Origin: Oncomelania hupensis
Taxonomy: Eukaryota; Mollusca; Gastropoda; Littorinimorpha; Pomatiopsidae
NCBI GenBank assembly: GCA_036898135.1
Contig: CM072522.1
Coordinates: 29,540,435 to 29,604,434 of the forward strand
DNA length: 64,000 nt
Reading direction: 5' to 3'
Within the stretch, counting starts at the first letter, position 1, and each line of letters opens with the position of its first letter. The position numbers and the translations under genes were made by a program. Shown one piece after another: positions 41,725-53,332 of this stretch. A model generated the notes under the pieces. That model was not told where the DNA came from, ran no database searches, and saw only the letters and a list, made by a program, of their open reading frames with translations.

Positions 41725-44700
41725 CTGCAACATTTATACCATTAGTTTACAATTTAATACCAATTAATCATCATCATCATCAGCAGCAGCAGCAGCAGCA
41801 GAATTTCTCACTAGGCCATGAACAACTCTTGACACACAAATATAACAGAACACAGTTTACCATATGTGTTGCCGCATGACAAAACCCGGCTAAAGACGCC
41901 AGGATTGATTCGCTGCTACAGCCGTAAAACACTAAAAATAGGCTACCCCATCAATTTTAGGATTGTTGCCTCTTTGTCTTTATTAAAGACTTTTCTTTAA
42001 TATCCCAAACGGATTTTGTTCAAAAATTACTGAAACATTGTTTATTTTGTTGATTTTCATAAGGGTGTTGATCACACCTTGCTAAAACAATGGCACTAAT
42101 TGACCTGGATACCCCAACTTTTCTTGTCCGACTATGAAGGGAAATCCCCAATGTGGATTGATATATAACGTCTGGAGAGTGAAAAGTCCCTATTGCTACT
42201 ACTTTTTGGTACATAAAAGTGTGTGGCGTATGAATTTTTCATGAAATTCCTTGTTCCGAAGCTTGCTTGTGACACAAGTTGTGTTCGAATGTGTCTCTAG
42301 GCGGGTCGTGAAAAACTGAAGTGTTTCCTATAGATTTTCGACGATTTTTAGTTCAAAGTGAATTTTTTAATGTAGATAAACTCATCATACATCTATTTCA
42401 AGTGTTTTCTTGCAATATTTATGTTGCATTTGTTAGAAACAATTTGTCAAAGTAAGTGACCGATTCTTTTTGGAAACCGGAAGTGATGGCTTCGTCTCCA
42501 GCGTCAGTAGATGCGTCGTCTGCTAGAGTAGCTAGGGCCTTGAATCGACCCGGTTTTGCTTCTGAAGAGCTCCAAGACCTGCTTTCAGACTATTTTTATG
42601 ACGGTGCCAGTGGGAACTGTGATGAGGATTATGATTCTGACGAGCAGAAGCTTGATCCCGTTATTAAACGATACTGTTTGTTTTCATTCAATGATTCATG
42701 TTTCGTAGGCCTCTTCGCTATTGGCGTGTCTTTAATAATCCGTCATTCTACTTGCATAGATTTAGGTAAAGGTTGAAAAGGCGATATCAGTGAAAGAATT
42801 ACAGTAGGAGTGTGGAAAATATTTCAGTAGTATATTTCGTTGGGTGGGGGTGGGGTGGGGGGGTTGAAAAGGTATGTAGTCTGGCCTGCATTCAATATTA
42901 CTAGCATGACAAGTTGAATATGTTCTCAGTATTTATTATTGTTGGTTTGTCTGTTTTAGGAAATGAACATGAAAACTATTTACCAAATTACTAGTAATTA
43001 GTATTTGCTTTGATATTTGTGTTTACTTAAACTTTATAGAGCAAAATGACATGTTATTTTGATTTACACCTGTGACGCGACAGATTTATTCGACGTGCCG
43101 AAGGGAGTGGAGAATCGGGGAATTATTAAAGCTTGATTATTAGGACTGAAAACTACCTAATGAAACTTTTGTTTTAGGTTTGTAATCTTTGTTTGACTAT
43201 TTGAACTGAGCTGATGTAGCTGCTTGCAATTAAACAAAAGATTACTTGAGGGACGAGGGATTTAAGAGGGGGGGGGGGGGGAGGAAGGGGGCATTATGAT
43301 AGGGTTTATTTTAGAAAAATGATTGATTCAGGCCATGTTCTTGATATATTATTATGTGTTTGAGTTATTATAGACTTGCTAAACACTTGTTTTATTTCTA
43401 ATATGTTTAAAAACACTATGCATTATGGATGGGTACAGAATATAAAATTGTGCGTACTGTTTTAATTTGTTTATGTTTAGTATTGTGTGGATGGTGTATA
43501 AAGTGAATTTTCTCATCTTATCTCAACTCACTGCCATATTGCTGCCATCTTCCTGATTGTTTTGATACCAAATACATGCATGGGAAAATTCTGGTTGTGA
43601 AGTAATGATCATTTTACAATTCAAAACTTTGAAGGCAATTTCTGGAAATTAGCCCCCGAGAAAATAAAATATTTAAAAAAATCATAAAACATCAACCAAT
43701 AAAGATAAAACAATTCTGTTTTTTGCAATTTGAAGATTATTTTTAGTACTTTGTTAATAAATAAATAAGTAATTTTTCATATTTTGACACTTTAGCCTGG
43801 TTTTCTCATGCTGCAACACATATCATGAATCTTGAAAAAAAATAAATGGATATTTAAAATAGAATGGACATCATTTGGCTGAGTCAGCTACAAGGTTTAC
43901 ATCTCCCCAACAAATATCTGCTTCCACTTGGCGACCATGTGAGAGTTTTCAGTACCCCAGCAATTTGCAGGGGTTGCACACAAAACAAGAACAGGATTTC
44001 TTGTTTATAGTCCTGATTTAGTGAACCTTTAGCAGTCATAGCTATACCATTCACAGGAACTGGGTCTGTCTCCCACAAGATCAGAAACATGTATAGGAAC
44101 CATCAAAAACACACAAATAAACTCCAATTCATGATATTATAACCACCGTACCACATCCCAAGGTAAATAAAGCTAAGCAATTGTGAGGGTGTCAGCCCCA
44201 TCCCAAGGGTCATTCCAGTGTGTATAATTTCACTACCTAGCCACCACAGACAGGCAGGCTAAACATAATATCATAAAAATGCTGAGAAAAACAGAGAAAA
44301 TGAATTGGTGGAAAAAATACAGGTACTAGGTGAATGACATATTGAAAGGGTGAATACTGTGGACAACAGAAAAGAAAGGCAAAGCAGAAATACAAAGAGT
44401 TATACAATTCCAAAAGAGGAAATTTAAAGAACTAAACTTCCAGAAAGTGGGGAACTATTTATACAATTGAACGCAAAAACAATATAAACAAATACATATA
44501 GACACATAATGTCTCAAGTATGTAAGTAAACCTAAAAAAATTCTCCATGTCTTGAAAAGTTTTGTAAAAAAAATAAAGTTTTAAAAAATTACAGGAAAAT
44601 AGAAACAAACACAACTGTGGAAACTAGAGTGACATTACACAAAAAAAAGTCAATGTTTGGCTACAGCTGGTTGCAAGAATGCCAGTTAAATTAAAGTCCT

Positions 44701-44777
44701 TAAATTGTCTAATCAAGCCAGCTGTGTTGGTATTTACACCTGATAAAGCTACAACAAACAGCAAAAGAAATTGTTAC
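41725..44777. other. Intron 4 of gene B
   Basis: Holds an ATC/CAG microsatellite (41770-41800), a possible transposase N-terminus (42486), G-runs (42843-42863; 43268-43283) and a weak relative of repeat R1 near 44330-44465 (AAACTTCCAGAAAGTGGGG). No other exon recognised. Confidence 0.55.
42486..42776 (+). pseudogene. Possible transposase N-terminal fragment
   Basis: A 97-codon frame from ATG, MASSPASVDASSARVARAL, then LQDLLSDYFYDG and an acidic DEDYDSDEQ stretch. This looks like the disordered N-terminus of a piggyBac-type transposase, but no catalytic domain follows. A lineage-specific gene cannot be excluded. Confidence 0.3.
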
Positions 44778-45647
44778 CTTATGCATGCGGACACAGGAGC
44801 GCCAGCTGAACCTCTGGTTACAAATGTTACAGGAATAGGGTTTCTGGCCCAAGTGGACAGTCTTGTAGTGAATATTGAGGATGTGGGCCGTGCTGAATCG
44901 TCTTCCACAGATATCACACACAGGACTGGCTCTCTTGTGGTACCTCAGGTGCTGCTTGAATCTGATAGCAATGGCGAAAGACTTGCTGCACTGATTACAC
45001 TCGTAAAGTCCACTGCTAGACTTGACTACATTGTACCTAGGCCTGCCTGCTTTCTTCTTCTTCTTTTCTCCTCCCTCCATCTGTAACCCATCAGGCTGCT
45101 CTCCAACAGGCAAGCCTGAAGCGTTTTCCTCTTTCTTCATTGTCACCTCTGAGTCCAACAACCCAGGTTCTTCCAGCTTGACCACTGTTGATGTGTTGAC
45201 TTGCTCCTTCTTTGGTCTGCTTACTTTCCTGACTTCATGCTTCTTCGGCCTGCTTCCTTTCCGTGGTGAAGCTTGCTTTGCGTTAGAGGGATGAGGACTT
45301 TTCTTCACAGCTTTGTTGGTGCTGACAGCTGTGCTATCATTGTTCAGCAAGCCACAAGGCACAGCTGCATCACATGACAACTCGCTATCCTCTGCAACAG
45401 GTGAAAATCTGGGTGCTTCGTCCTCACTTTTATCGGACAAATCCTGTCCATATTCAATGATGAACTGTGACCGTCTTACTGTTTGTCGTTGTTTACGTGT
45501 AGTTGTTTTGATCGCTTGCTTATGCTGTGAATTGGACTGGTCATTTATCAACCGCGATTGTCTTGATGTCGGTTTGTTCCGTGCAATTGTCTTAATCGCT
45601 TGCTTCTGCTTGCCTTTGTTCAATAATCTGGGAACTTTTGTGCCCAC
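44778..45647 (-). CDS. Zinc-finger gene B, exon 4
   Basis: 290 codons with donor AAG|GTAAC. The acceptor lies at 45648-45649 (GAAG). It starts VGTKVPRLLNKG, then a long Lys/Arg/Ser-rich disordered part with repeated motifs (KQAIKTIAR, KQAIKTTTR) and a basic GRP stretch (KKKKKAGRPRY). Three fingers end it: YECNQC…LRYH, VCDIC…KTVH and YSCNICNQRF…VRMHK (completed by exon 5). It corresponds to the larger part of exon 3 of gene A. Confidence 0.88.
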
Positions 45648-46168
45648 CTTCAACAGAAGTAGATAACACTCATTAACCTCTACCATTCATTACAAATGCT
45701 TTTCATGCCATATATGATGTAACTTTATTCAAATGTATCAAATCAGCACAGCATGCTTGCCTATATTGCTGGAGTTAAATTGAACATTCATGAAAAATAG
45801 AGGTATACACTTCAAACAAGAACTTTTTTCCTTGAATTAAGAGATGATGTATGTCAGCATACTATCACTAGCTATAGTTGGCTGCTATATATGTAGTTTC
45901 ATGTTGGTGTATGTCAGCTGTCACATATAATGCTGAATACACAGGTTCAAAGAGTTTGAACTTTGTTGTACTTGATATAACCATCTTTCATCTTTGCTGT
46001 CTTGCCCAACAGATATAACTCTTGCTCACTGATACAGTCTCAATTACTGGTCAATCACTCAATGATGCACTTCATGCAATCCTCTCTCACTCACAATAGC
46101 ATGCCCGGTGAAAACCATCACTTTAGGATTTGCAAGCACCCACATTGCACCCACCCACACCTGTGTAC
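45648..46168. other. Intron 3 of gene B
   Basis: About 520 bp with no feature. Gene A has no intron at this position. Confidence 0.6.
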
Positions 46169-46271
46169 CTGTTTAGGCTGTTTGGTGAGACATTGCAAAC
46201 ACAGCCATGACAGTACAGAGCCACAGGTCCCACAGCTCTTGCTGCTGTCTGCCTCTGACTTGCTTTGGTAA
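46169..46271 (-). CDS. Zinc-finger gene B, exon 3 (four-cysteine exon)
   Basis: 103 bp with acceptor GTGTGGCAG and donor ACAG|GTACAC. With the two bases from exon 2 it gives 35 codons, starting SYQSKSEADSSKS, then CGTCG…CLQC and LTKQPKQ. The C-x2-C-x7-C-x2-C spacing equals that in gene A exon 3 and suggests a small zinc-binding module. Confidence 0.85.
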
Positions 46272-46584
46272 CTGCCACACACATACAGCAAAACTACAAG
46301 TTATTATAAATTGTTTAATTAATAAATTATCATAACTGCCATCACCATCCTTAATTCTAATACTCCTCATTGATTTGAAGTTTGAACAACTGCTTGACTA
46401 ATGTTGAGTAGTGGGATTACTACTACTACTACTACTACTACTACTAATAATAATAATAATAACAGCAAACAAATGAAGTAATATTAACATCCACAAATTA
46501 ATAACAATAATAATACTAATAATAATACTAATAATAATACTAATAATAATACTAATAAAAAAATACTAATACTAATAATAATAT
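46272..46584. other. Intron 2 of gene B, left part
   Basis: Contains TAC/TAA trinucleotide microsatellites at 46418-46460 and 46500-46582; otherwise nothing. Confidence 0.6.
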
Positions 46585-47621
46585 TAGGTAGTCAAAAGCC
46601 ATTTTAAAAAAATGATTTCCTCATCACAAAACTGACATAGATTTAAAGAGCTTTTCATTCTGAACACAGTGGTATATTTTTTTTCCCCTATAGGACAAAT
46701 AGGTAAAAAGTTATTAATGTTTGAAAATGCCGAATGTTGGTGTTTTTTTTGGCAACGTTTTGGAATTGAAGAAATTGACAACTTTGGAGTCTCAAAGTGA
46801 AGCCAATATTGATACCAGGAAGCTGATTTTTGACAGGTAACCCCTTCATATGTTATACTCCAAGCCCAATTTTCTTCAGGCCTATCCCATGTAATGTTCA
46901 GCCGTTTTGGTGCTTCAAAGTTGGGAAATCATCAAATTCGCAGTGCGCGCCGGCAAATTATAGGCCTACTGGTGTGCTACTACGCTCAGCACTCGTGTCG
47001 CTGAATAGGCCTACGAGTACGCCATGACCGCAAGAATTCCCGAACACCGTTTGGGTAGACTTTTCTACGGCAAAGCGCTCCGCGATACAGTAATGCACAA
47101 ATTAATAAATACCCTAGTTTTATAAAGGAAAGTCTGCTCTTTATTTCTTGCTAAGTTTTAAACTTCTAGTTAAAATCAAACTTACATCAAAACCGCTTTA
47201 TCCACTTTGTTCGGCTCGTAACAAAATGTTTACACACGAGAGCCTTCCATACTTATATGTAAATGAAGCTAAGTATCCAAACTTCTCATTGGTTCTTATT
47301 TTTAGGCCATCCAATGAAGTATCGCAAAGCGCTTAGACTTTGAAACGAGCCACCTCTCAGCAAACGACAGTGACAATTTTTTCGCAGCGGCATTCAGCGT
47401 TCGGATAGGGGCGTATTCAAAAGCTGTTTTCTCTGAATCTTTCGCATAAACATGCATTAAAAACAACACAGATGTAAAGATAAAGCTTTCAATTTTTATT
47501 TGAATACAGCCACTGTTCGTTTTGATGCAGTTTTACATTAATAATAAGTGTTGAAAGTGAAGTGAAAACTGAGTCAAAACTGCTGAGCGGACAAGAGCCA
47601 ATGAAGGGCTTGGAGTACCTA
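46585..47621 (+). mobile_element. 1.04-kb DNA transposon R2, copy a
   Basis: Starts TAGGTAGTCAAAAGCC and ends GGGCTTGGAGTACCTA; the ends match imperfectly when one is reversed. Copies b and c show a clear 7-bp duplication; here the flanks are simple sequence (ATAATAT/ATAATAA). A frame at 46830 (starting MTGNPFICYTPSP) recurs in all copies but has no known domain. Confidence 0.8.
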
Positions 47622-47656
47622 ATAATAATAATAATAATAATAATAGATGCTATAGA

Positions 47657-47861
47657 CAGCCCTGAAAATGAAAAAAAGGTCCCACTAGCCTTTGGCTAGT
47701 AACTTAAAAATTTTACTAGCCAAACTAAAAACTTTACTAGCCAAACTAAAAAAAAGTTCATTTTAGCGCACTCACATTTGGCGACTAAAGTTTTTTTTTC
47801 AGTCGCCAATTTTTTTTTCCACTAGCCATGGCGACTAAATTAGTCGCCATTTTCAGGCCTG
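47657..47861. mobile_element. MITE X copy 1 (CAGCCCTGAAAATG ends, 5-bp duplication)
   Basis: 205 bp with ends CAGCCCTGAAAATG and CATTTTCAGGCCTG (13 of 14 match in inverted form), flanked by ATAGA at 47652-47656 and 47862-47866. Inside are repeated ACTAGCC and GGCGACTAAA units. Confidence 0.78.
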
Positions 47862-47923
47862 ATAGAGGGATTCTATCTAAAATTTCAAAAATAAAATTCG
47901 ATTTCTTTTCAGTCTTCTAATAG

Positions 47924-48959
47924 TAGGTAGTCAAAAGCCATTTTAAAAAAATGATTTCCTCATCACAAAACTGACATAGATTTAAAGAGCTTTTCATTCT
48001 GAACACAGTGGTATATTTTTTTTCCCCATAGGACAAATAGGTAAAAAGTTATTAATGTTTGAAAATGCCGAATGTTGGTGTTTTTTTGGCAACGTTTTGG
48101 AATTGAAGAAATTGACAACTTTGGAGTCTCAAAGTGAAGCCAATATTGATACCAGAAAGCTGATTTTTGACAGGTAACCCCTTCATATGTTATACTCCAA
48201 GCCCAATTTTCTTCAGGCCTATCCCATGTAATGTTCAGCCGTTTTGGTGCTTCAAAGTTGGGAAATCATCAAATTCGCAGTGCGTGCCGGCAAAGTATAG
48301 GCCTACTGGTGTGCTACTACGCTCAGCACTCGTGTCGCTGAATAGGCTTACAAGTTGGCCCATGGCCGGAAGAAAACCCGAACACCGTTTGGGTAGACTT
48401 TTCTACGGCAAAGCGCTCCGCGATACAGTAATGCACAAATTAATAAATACCCTAGTTTTATAAAGGAAAGTCTGCTCTTTATTTCTTGCTAAGTTTTAAA
48501 CTTCTAGTTAAAATCAAACTTACATCAAAACCGCTTTATCCACCTTGTTCGGCTCGTAACAAAACGTTTACACACGATAGCCCACCATACTTATATGTAA
48601 ATGAAGCTAAGTATCCGAACTTCTCATTGGTTCTTATTTTTAGGCCACCCAATGAAGTATCGCAAAGCGCTTGACGTTTGAAACGAGTCACCTCTCAGCA
48701 AACGACGGTGACAATTTTTTCGCAGCGGCATTCAGCGTTCGGATAGGGGCGTATTCAAAAGCTGTTTTCTCGGAATCTTTCGCATAAACATGCATTAAAA
48801 ACAACACAGATGTAAAGATAAAGCTTTCAATTTTTATTTGAATACAGCCACTGTTCGTTTTGATGCAGTTTTACATTAATAATAAGTGTTGAAAGTGAAG
48901 TGAAAACTGAGTCAAAACTGCCGAGCGGACAAGAGCCAATGAAGGGCTTGGAGTACCTA
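47924..48959 (+). mobile_element. DNA transposon R2, copy b, inserted in repeat R3
   Basis: 1036 bp with the same ends as copy a and perfect CTAATAG duplications at 47917-47923 and 48960-48966. The flanks join to repeat R3 (…GTCTTCTAATAG / CGACTTGCC…), so R3 was the target. Confidence 0.88.
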
Positions 48960-48963
48960 CTAA

Positions 48964-49157
48964 TAGCGACTTGCCTTTACACCACACGTTTTAGTGATAA
49001 ATGCACATTTGTTGTGTATGTCCGTAACATGCAAGCATGTATGTTGGTTACATATCGCTGTGCTTTGAGTCTGACATGCTTGCATGTTACGAACATACAC
49101 CACAAAGTACAAACATGCATTTATCACTCAAACATGTGGTGTAAAAGCAAGTCGCTA
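48964..49157. repeat. Long inverted repeat within R3
   Basis: Arms of about 75-80 bp (48964-49040 and 49074-49157) with about 35 bases between. The left arm starts GCGACTTGCCTTTACACCAC; the right arm ends GTGTAAAAGCAAGTCGC. Confidence 0.8.
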
Positions 49158-50305
49158 TTAGAAGACTGAAAAGAAATGGAATTTTATTTTATAAATTTTA
49201 GACAGATTGCATCCAACTGAAGAGAGGGAGGTAACTGGAGTACAAGAAGAAAACCTTCCGATGACCTCAAAAGTCTCGTACCTAAGTCACATATTACTTA
49301 TAAGTCAGTCCCCTGGATCGGTATTCACAAACGACAAAGATCCGCTTGCAACCCTTCGATAGGTTATTTGTCTCAAGGTATAGACCTTGCGGTAGTTTTA
49401 TCTTACCTCAGGTTGGAGAAAACTGCCGGTAAATTTATCTAAGTATTTTAAGGCCTACCTGATGCATGGTCCCTACCTCGAGCTAAATTTTAATCCTCCT
49501 CCATTACGCATGTGCTCTTCGATGACAACGCCACAACAGCTTTCTTAGCAGACGACGGATCACACAAAGGAAAAAGCAACTTTTCCCATTAAAAAAATTT
49601 CGTTTAATTAGAACTGAAAGAGGAAACCCAAAACATCTTACTTTTGTACTTCGTTTTGGCCATTAATCTACCATCAAAAAAGAAAGTATTTTACGGCAAT
49701 TTTACTGGCACAAGGATAAATACAAATGAAAACCTAGTGCTAAACACAGTTGCAGTGAAGAAAGAAGTTACGACGCTGGTTCGCATACATGTTGCAACTC
49801 CTCTCCTACTTCATCCATAATTCGCACGATGTCGATTCTTTGAAATGTAAATTTCCTGTGATGTTCTACATGATCAGGTATATTTAGAGGATTTCATCTG
49901 TCCCGAAAGACGCTGTTCCATTATCTCCGATGCAAAATCATTGTGAAAACCATTGCATTCGCCATTTTTACCTTGACAAGGGTATGCGTTACCGGAGGAG
50001 GTAGCGTCTGTAAAATTATTGGCAGTTTGGCCGAGTGGCAGGGCAGTTACAACTTCTCTGAATACCAGACAAGTCCAAACCAGTGGAAGGTAAGGATTTT
50101 ACCCCTCCTCATGGTAAATTACTGGCAGGTACTGCCCTTTCTGAATACGGCCACAGAAGGAATAGAACGCGCGACCATCGGATTTAATAACATTTATCAT
50201 TAAAAATACTGCCCAAGTATGCAGCTTTATCATTATATCATCATAATAAGACTCAACATAAGTACTACTACTAATAAAGTTCTACTTATGGGAAACTAGC
50301 TCACC
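49158..50305. other. Repeat R3 tail and remaining intron 2 of gene B
   Basis: The part to about 49420 (GGAGGTAACTGGAGTAC, GGATCGGTATTCACAAA, CCTTGCGGTAGTTTT) recurs inverted at 56584-56752. From there to 50305 I see no exon. The block 50125-50150 resembles the reversed start of the 49320 segment (GTATTCAGAAA). Confidence 0.5.
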
Positions 50306-50451
50306 TTTGCACAAGGAACTCTGCAACCTGAGAGTGCGACTCCAAACCGAAGTTGTTTCCAATGGTACTCCAAGCATTGTAAACATTCCTCTCCAGTGAC
50401 ATCATCACCTGCAGCTTGACTGTAGGCAGTGCTGAAGGCTTGGCTACATTT
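50306..50451 (-). CDS. Zinc-finger gene B, exon 2
   Basis: Acceptor TTGTGCAG and donor AAAG|GTGAGC. It encodes a helical segment like exon 2 of gene A: KLQVMMSLERNVYNAW, then HSQVAEFLVQR. The acceptor and donor phases (both 2) fit exons 1 and 3. By coordinates the exon is 146 bp, one short of the 147 bp of gene A. The base would be missing near 50340, between GGTTTGGA and TCGCACTC on the coding strand. I cannot tell whether this is a real frameshift, an assembly error or my misreading. Confidence 0.72.
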
Positions 50452-51051
50452 CTGCACAAACACACACACAATCATAGAATATTCCAGCTACTCTGTTGTG
50501 AACGCAAATATACCAAATTAATTCATTAAAGTAAACTATTCCAAATATACATGTATATAAAAAGAATTCATGTCTGACAATAATACTAACTACCAAATGC
50601 TAAATAAAATTCAAAATGCTTCCTGATTCTGAAGACAAAAGCATTAACACATCTACACATACATGTATACGTATATGAAATCCTTCTGATTTTATTAGTA
50701 TAAAGCCAACAGAATGCATCATGTAGATTCTTCCTAGATATTATAATATACTGAAATCAGAATACTTTAATATTTTCACATCCACAAAATGCCAGATCAG
50801 CACCAATCTGCATCAGTGATCAGAGAAAGAATTTTTCGTGTCATTTACCAGATTTAGACTAGAGGAAGCTTGCCGATCATGTATGTTTTAGAAAGAAAAA
50901 TAATTATCGCACTATTTCATGTGCTCTTCAAATAACAGTCTTACACATGTGAGCATAGAGAAAATGCACATTAAAACGAACACTTTCAAGTGCTAGATCA
51001 TGTTTGACTATAAATAATTTATTATTAATATGACTTATAAATACATGTGAC
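50452..51051. other. Intron 1 of gene B, left part
   Basis: A+T-rich intron sequence, no feature recognised. Confidence 0.5.
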
Positions 51052-52305
51052 CAGCCCTGAAAATGAAAAAAAAAAGGTCCCACTAGCCTTTGGCTAGTAA
51101 CTTAAAAATTTTACTAGCCAAACTAAAAATGTTACTAGCCAAACTAAAAAAAAAGTTAATTTTAGCGCACTCGCATTTGGCGACAAAAGTTTTTTTTTAG
51201 TCGCCAATTTTTTTTTTCACTAGCCATGGCGACTAAATTTAGGTACTCCAAGCCCTTCATTGGCTCTTGTCCGGTCGGCAGTTTTGACTCAGTTTTCACT
51301 TCACTTTCAACACTTATTATTAATGTAAAACTGCATCAAAACGAACAGTGGCTGTATTCAAATAAAAATTGAAAGCTTTATCTTTACATCTGTGTTGTTT
51401 TTAATGCATGTTTATGCGAAAGATTCCGAGAAAACAGCTTTTGAATACGCCCCTATCCGAGCGCTGAATGGCGGTGCGGAAAAAGTTGTCAGCGTCGTTT
51501 GCTGAGAGGGGCTCGTTTCAAAGTCTAAGTGCTTTGCGATACTTCATTGGATGGCCTAAAAATAAGAACCAATGAGAAGTTCGGATACTTAGCTTCATTT
51601 ACATATAGGTATTGTGGGGCTCTCGTGTGTAAAAGTTTTGTTACGAGCCGAACAAAGTGGATAAAGCGGTTTTGATGTAAGTTTGATTTTAACTAGAAGT
51701 TTAAAACTTAGCAAGAAATAAAGAGCAGACTTTCCTTTATAAAACTAGGGTATTTATTAATTTGTGCATTACTGTATCGCGGAGCGCTTTGCCGTAGAAA
51801 AGCCTACCCAAACGGTGTTCGGGAATTCTTGCGGTCATTGCGTACTCGTAGGCCTGTTCAAGCGACACGCGTGCTGAGCGTAGTAGCACACCAGTAGGCC
51901 TATAATTTGCCGGCGCGCACTGCGAATTTGATGATTTCCCAACTTTGAAGCACCAAAACAGCTGAACATTACATGGGAGAGGCCTGAAGAAAATTGGGCT
52001 TGGAGTATAACATATGAAGGGGTTACCTGTCAAAAATCAGCTTCCTGGTATCAATATTGGCTTCACTTTGAGACTCCAAAGTTGTCAATTTCTTCAATTC
52101 CAAAACGTTGCCAAAAAAACACCAACATTCGGCATTTTCAAACATTAATAACTTTTTACCTATTTGTCCTATGGGGAAAAAAAATATACCACTGTGTTCA
52201 GAATGAAAAGCTCTTTAAATCTATGTCAGTTTTGTGATGAGGAAATCATTTTTTTTAAAAATGGCTTTTGACTACCTACTAAATTAGTCGCCATTTTCAG
52301 GCCTG
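51052..52305. mobile_element. MITE X copy 2, split by R2 copy c
   Basis: The left part 51052-51239 and right tip 52279-52305 form a MITE X flanked by GTGAC at 51047-51051 and 52306-52310. R2 copy c (51240-52278) is inserted in it near its right end. Confidence 0.8.
51240..52278 (-). mobile_element. DNA transposon R2, copy c (inverted)
   Basis: 1039 bp in opposite orientation to copies a and b, flanked by perfect CTAAATT repeats (51233-51239, 52279-52285). Confidence 0.88.
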
Positions 52306-52432
52306 GTGACATATAATATATAATAGTAATTTATAGGCCTACCATATTACATCAATACATGTATGAATCTATTCCATCACTTGTGATGCATGCAAATCTC
52401 ACACACATAACAAAACTGTAAACAAAACTTAC

Positions 52433-52677
52433 TCAGTAGTGATATGCTTCTGGACACCATCGACCAACGTATTCACAGAAATTGGATTATTTTGCAACAG
52501 CAAAGACTCAGGCTCCCGTTTAACCTGTGGGTCTGTTCCCGTTTCATCTCCAGCCGACCAGTTTCTTTCAACTTGCTCCAGCTGTTGATCCTGTAACTGT
52601 GAGCTAAACAAGTTCTGTTTGTCTGGTATAAACCTCTCAAGGCTCGCGTCCTCTGACTCAGATGCATGCAGGTCCAT
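52433..52677 (-). CDS. Zinc-finger gene B, exon 1
   Basis: 81 codons plus two bases from ATG (AAAATGG, strong context) to donor CTGA|GTAAGT. The product starts MDLHASESEDASLERF and contains VKREPE, a consensus sumoylation motif. It matches gene A exon 1. An ATG further upstream in the same frame exists, but the paralogue supports this start. The full gene would encode about 683 residues: N-terminal part, Cys4 motif, disordered basic region and 10 fingers. Confidence 0.85.
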
Positions 52678-52789
52678 TTTTTTTTCAGTGCATTCTGTCA
52701 AAGACCACTCTTCAAATGTAAAACGGTATTGTATACCAATATAATAAACGATCTGCATGAAGTGACGGGAAGTTTTTCCTCTCACAGCT

Positions 52790-52920
52790 TATTTACGCAT
52801 GCGTAAGAATATATATTTCCGTTAGCTTTCTTGTCTTTATTTCTGATTGGTTATACAAATGTGTCGACCAATCAACGTGGTGTTACTATCGGACGTGTAC
52901 TTGCTAGGTTATCGTCTGCT
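52790..52920 (-). promoter_or_regulatory. Gene B promoter block shared with gene A
   Basis: TTTACGCATGCGTAA palindrome (52792-52806), TTTCCGTTAGCTTTCTTGT, ATTGG at 52846-52850, CCAAT at 52868-52872 and TCGTCTGCT repeated at 52913 and 52935. It lies 115-190 bp upstream of the start codon. Confidence 0.62.
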
Positions 52921-53332
52921 GCCAATTTTAAGGTATCGTCTGCTACCGATTTTGTTTAGTTTTAAGTTTGGTTTGGCCCTATGGATTCGGGCACTGAATA
53001 GAATAGAACAAACGTTTCCCGGTGTAACATCGCAGCTTGACCGCGTATCGTAGCTGAGCCAAGTCAAGTCGTGCCGGCCTTTTCACGATGTTCTTACATC
53101 TTAGGCGTCGTAAATTGGCCGAGCTAACCCTAACAGTCTAACCCTCTCCACATCAGCATTATTCTTTAAACATTAAGTACTTGAGTACTTTTTTGTTGGT
53201 GGTGGTGGTGAGATGTGTGCGCTATAGAAATCGATATATTTATTATTATTATTATTATTATTATTAATAGTAGTAGTAGTAACAAACTAGATAGTCAATA
53301 GAATAGAACCTTTTTCTACTGCTATTGTCTCA
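52921..53332. other. Upstream intergenic sequence of gene B
   Basis: Contains a duplicated TATCGTCTGCT phrase, short CTAACCCTAAC units (53126-53145) and TTA/TAG microsatellites (53240-53280). Confidence 0.5.

Noticed and set aside
46830..47027. Conserved frame MTGNPFICY… also at 48167 and 51737
   Set aside because: It occurs only inside R2 elements, lengths differ between copies, and no domain is visible; conservation follows from recent copying.
49320..50149. Candidate MITE with GTATTCA-type ends
   Set aside because: The left junction is shared with the inverted copy at 56584-56752 including flanking R3 sequence, so it is not an independent insertion boundary, and no target duplication was found.
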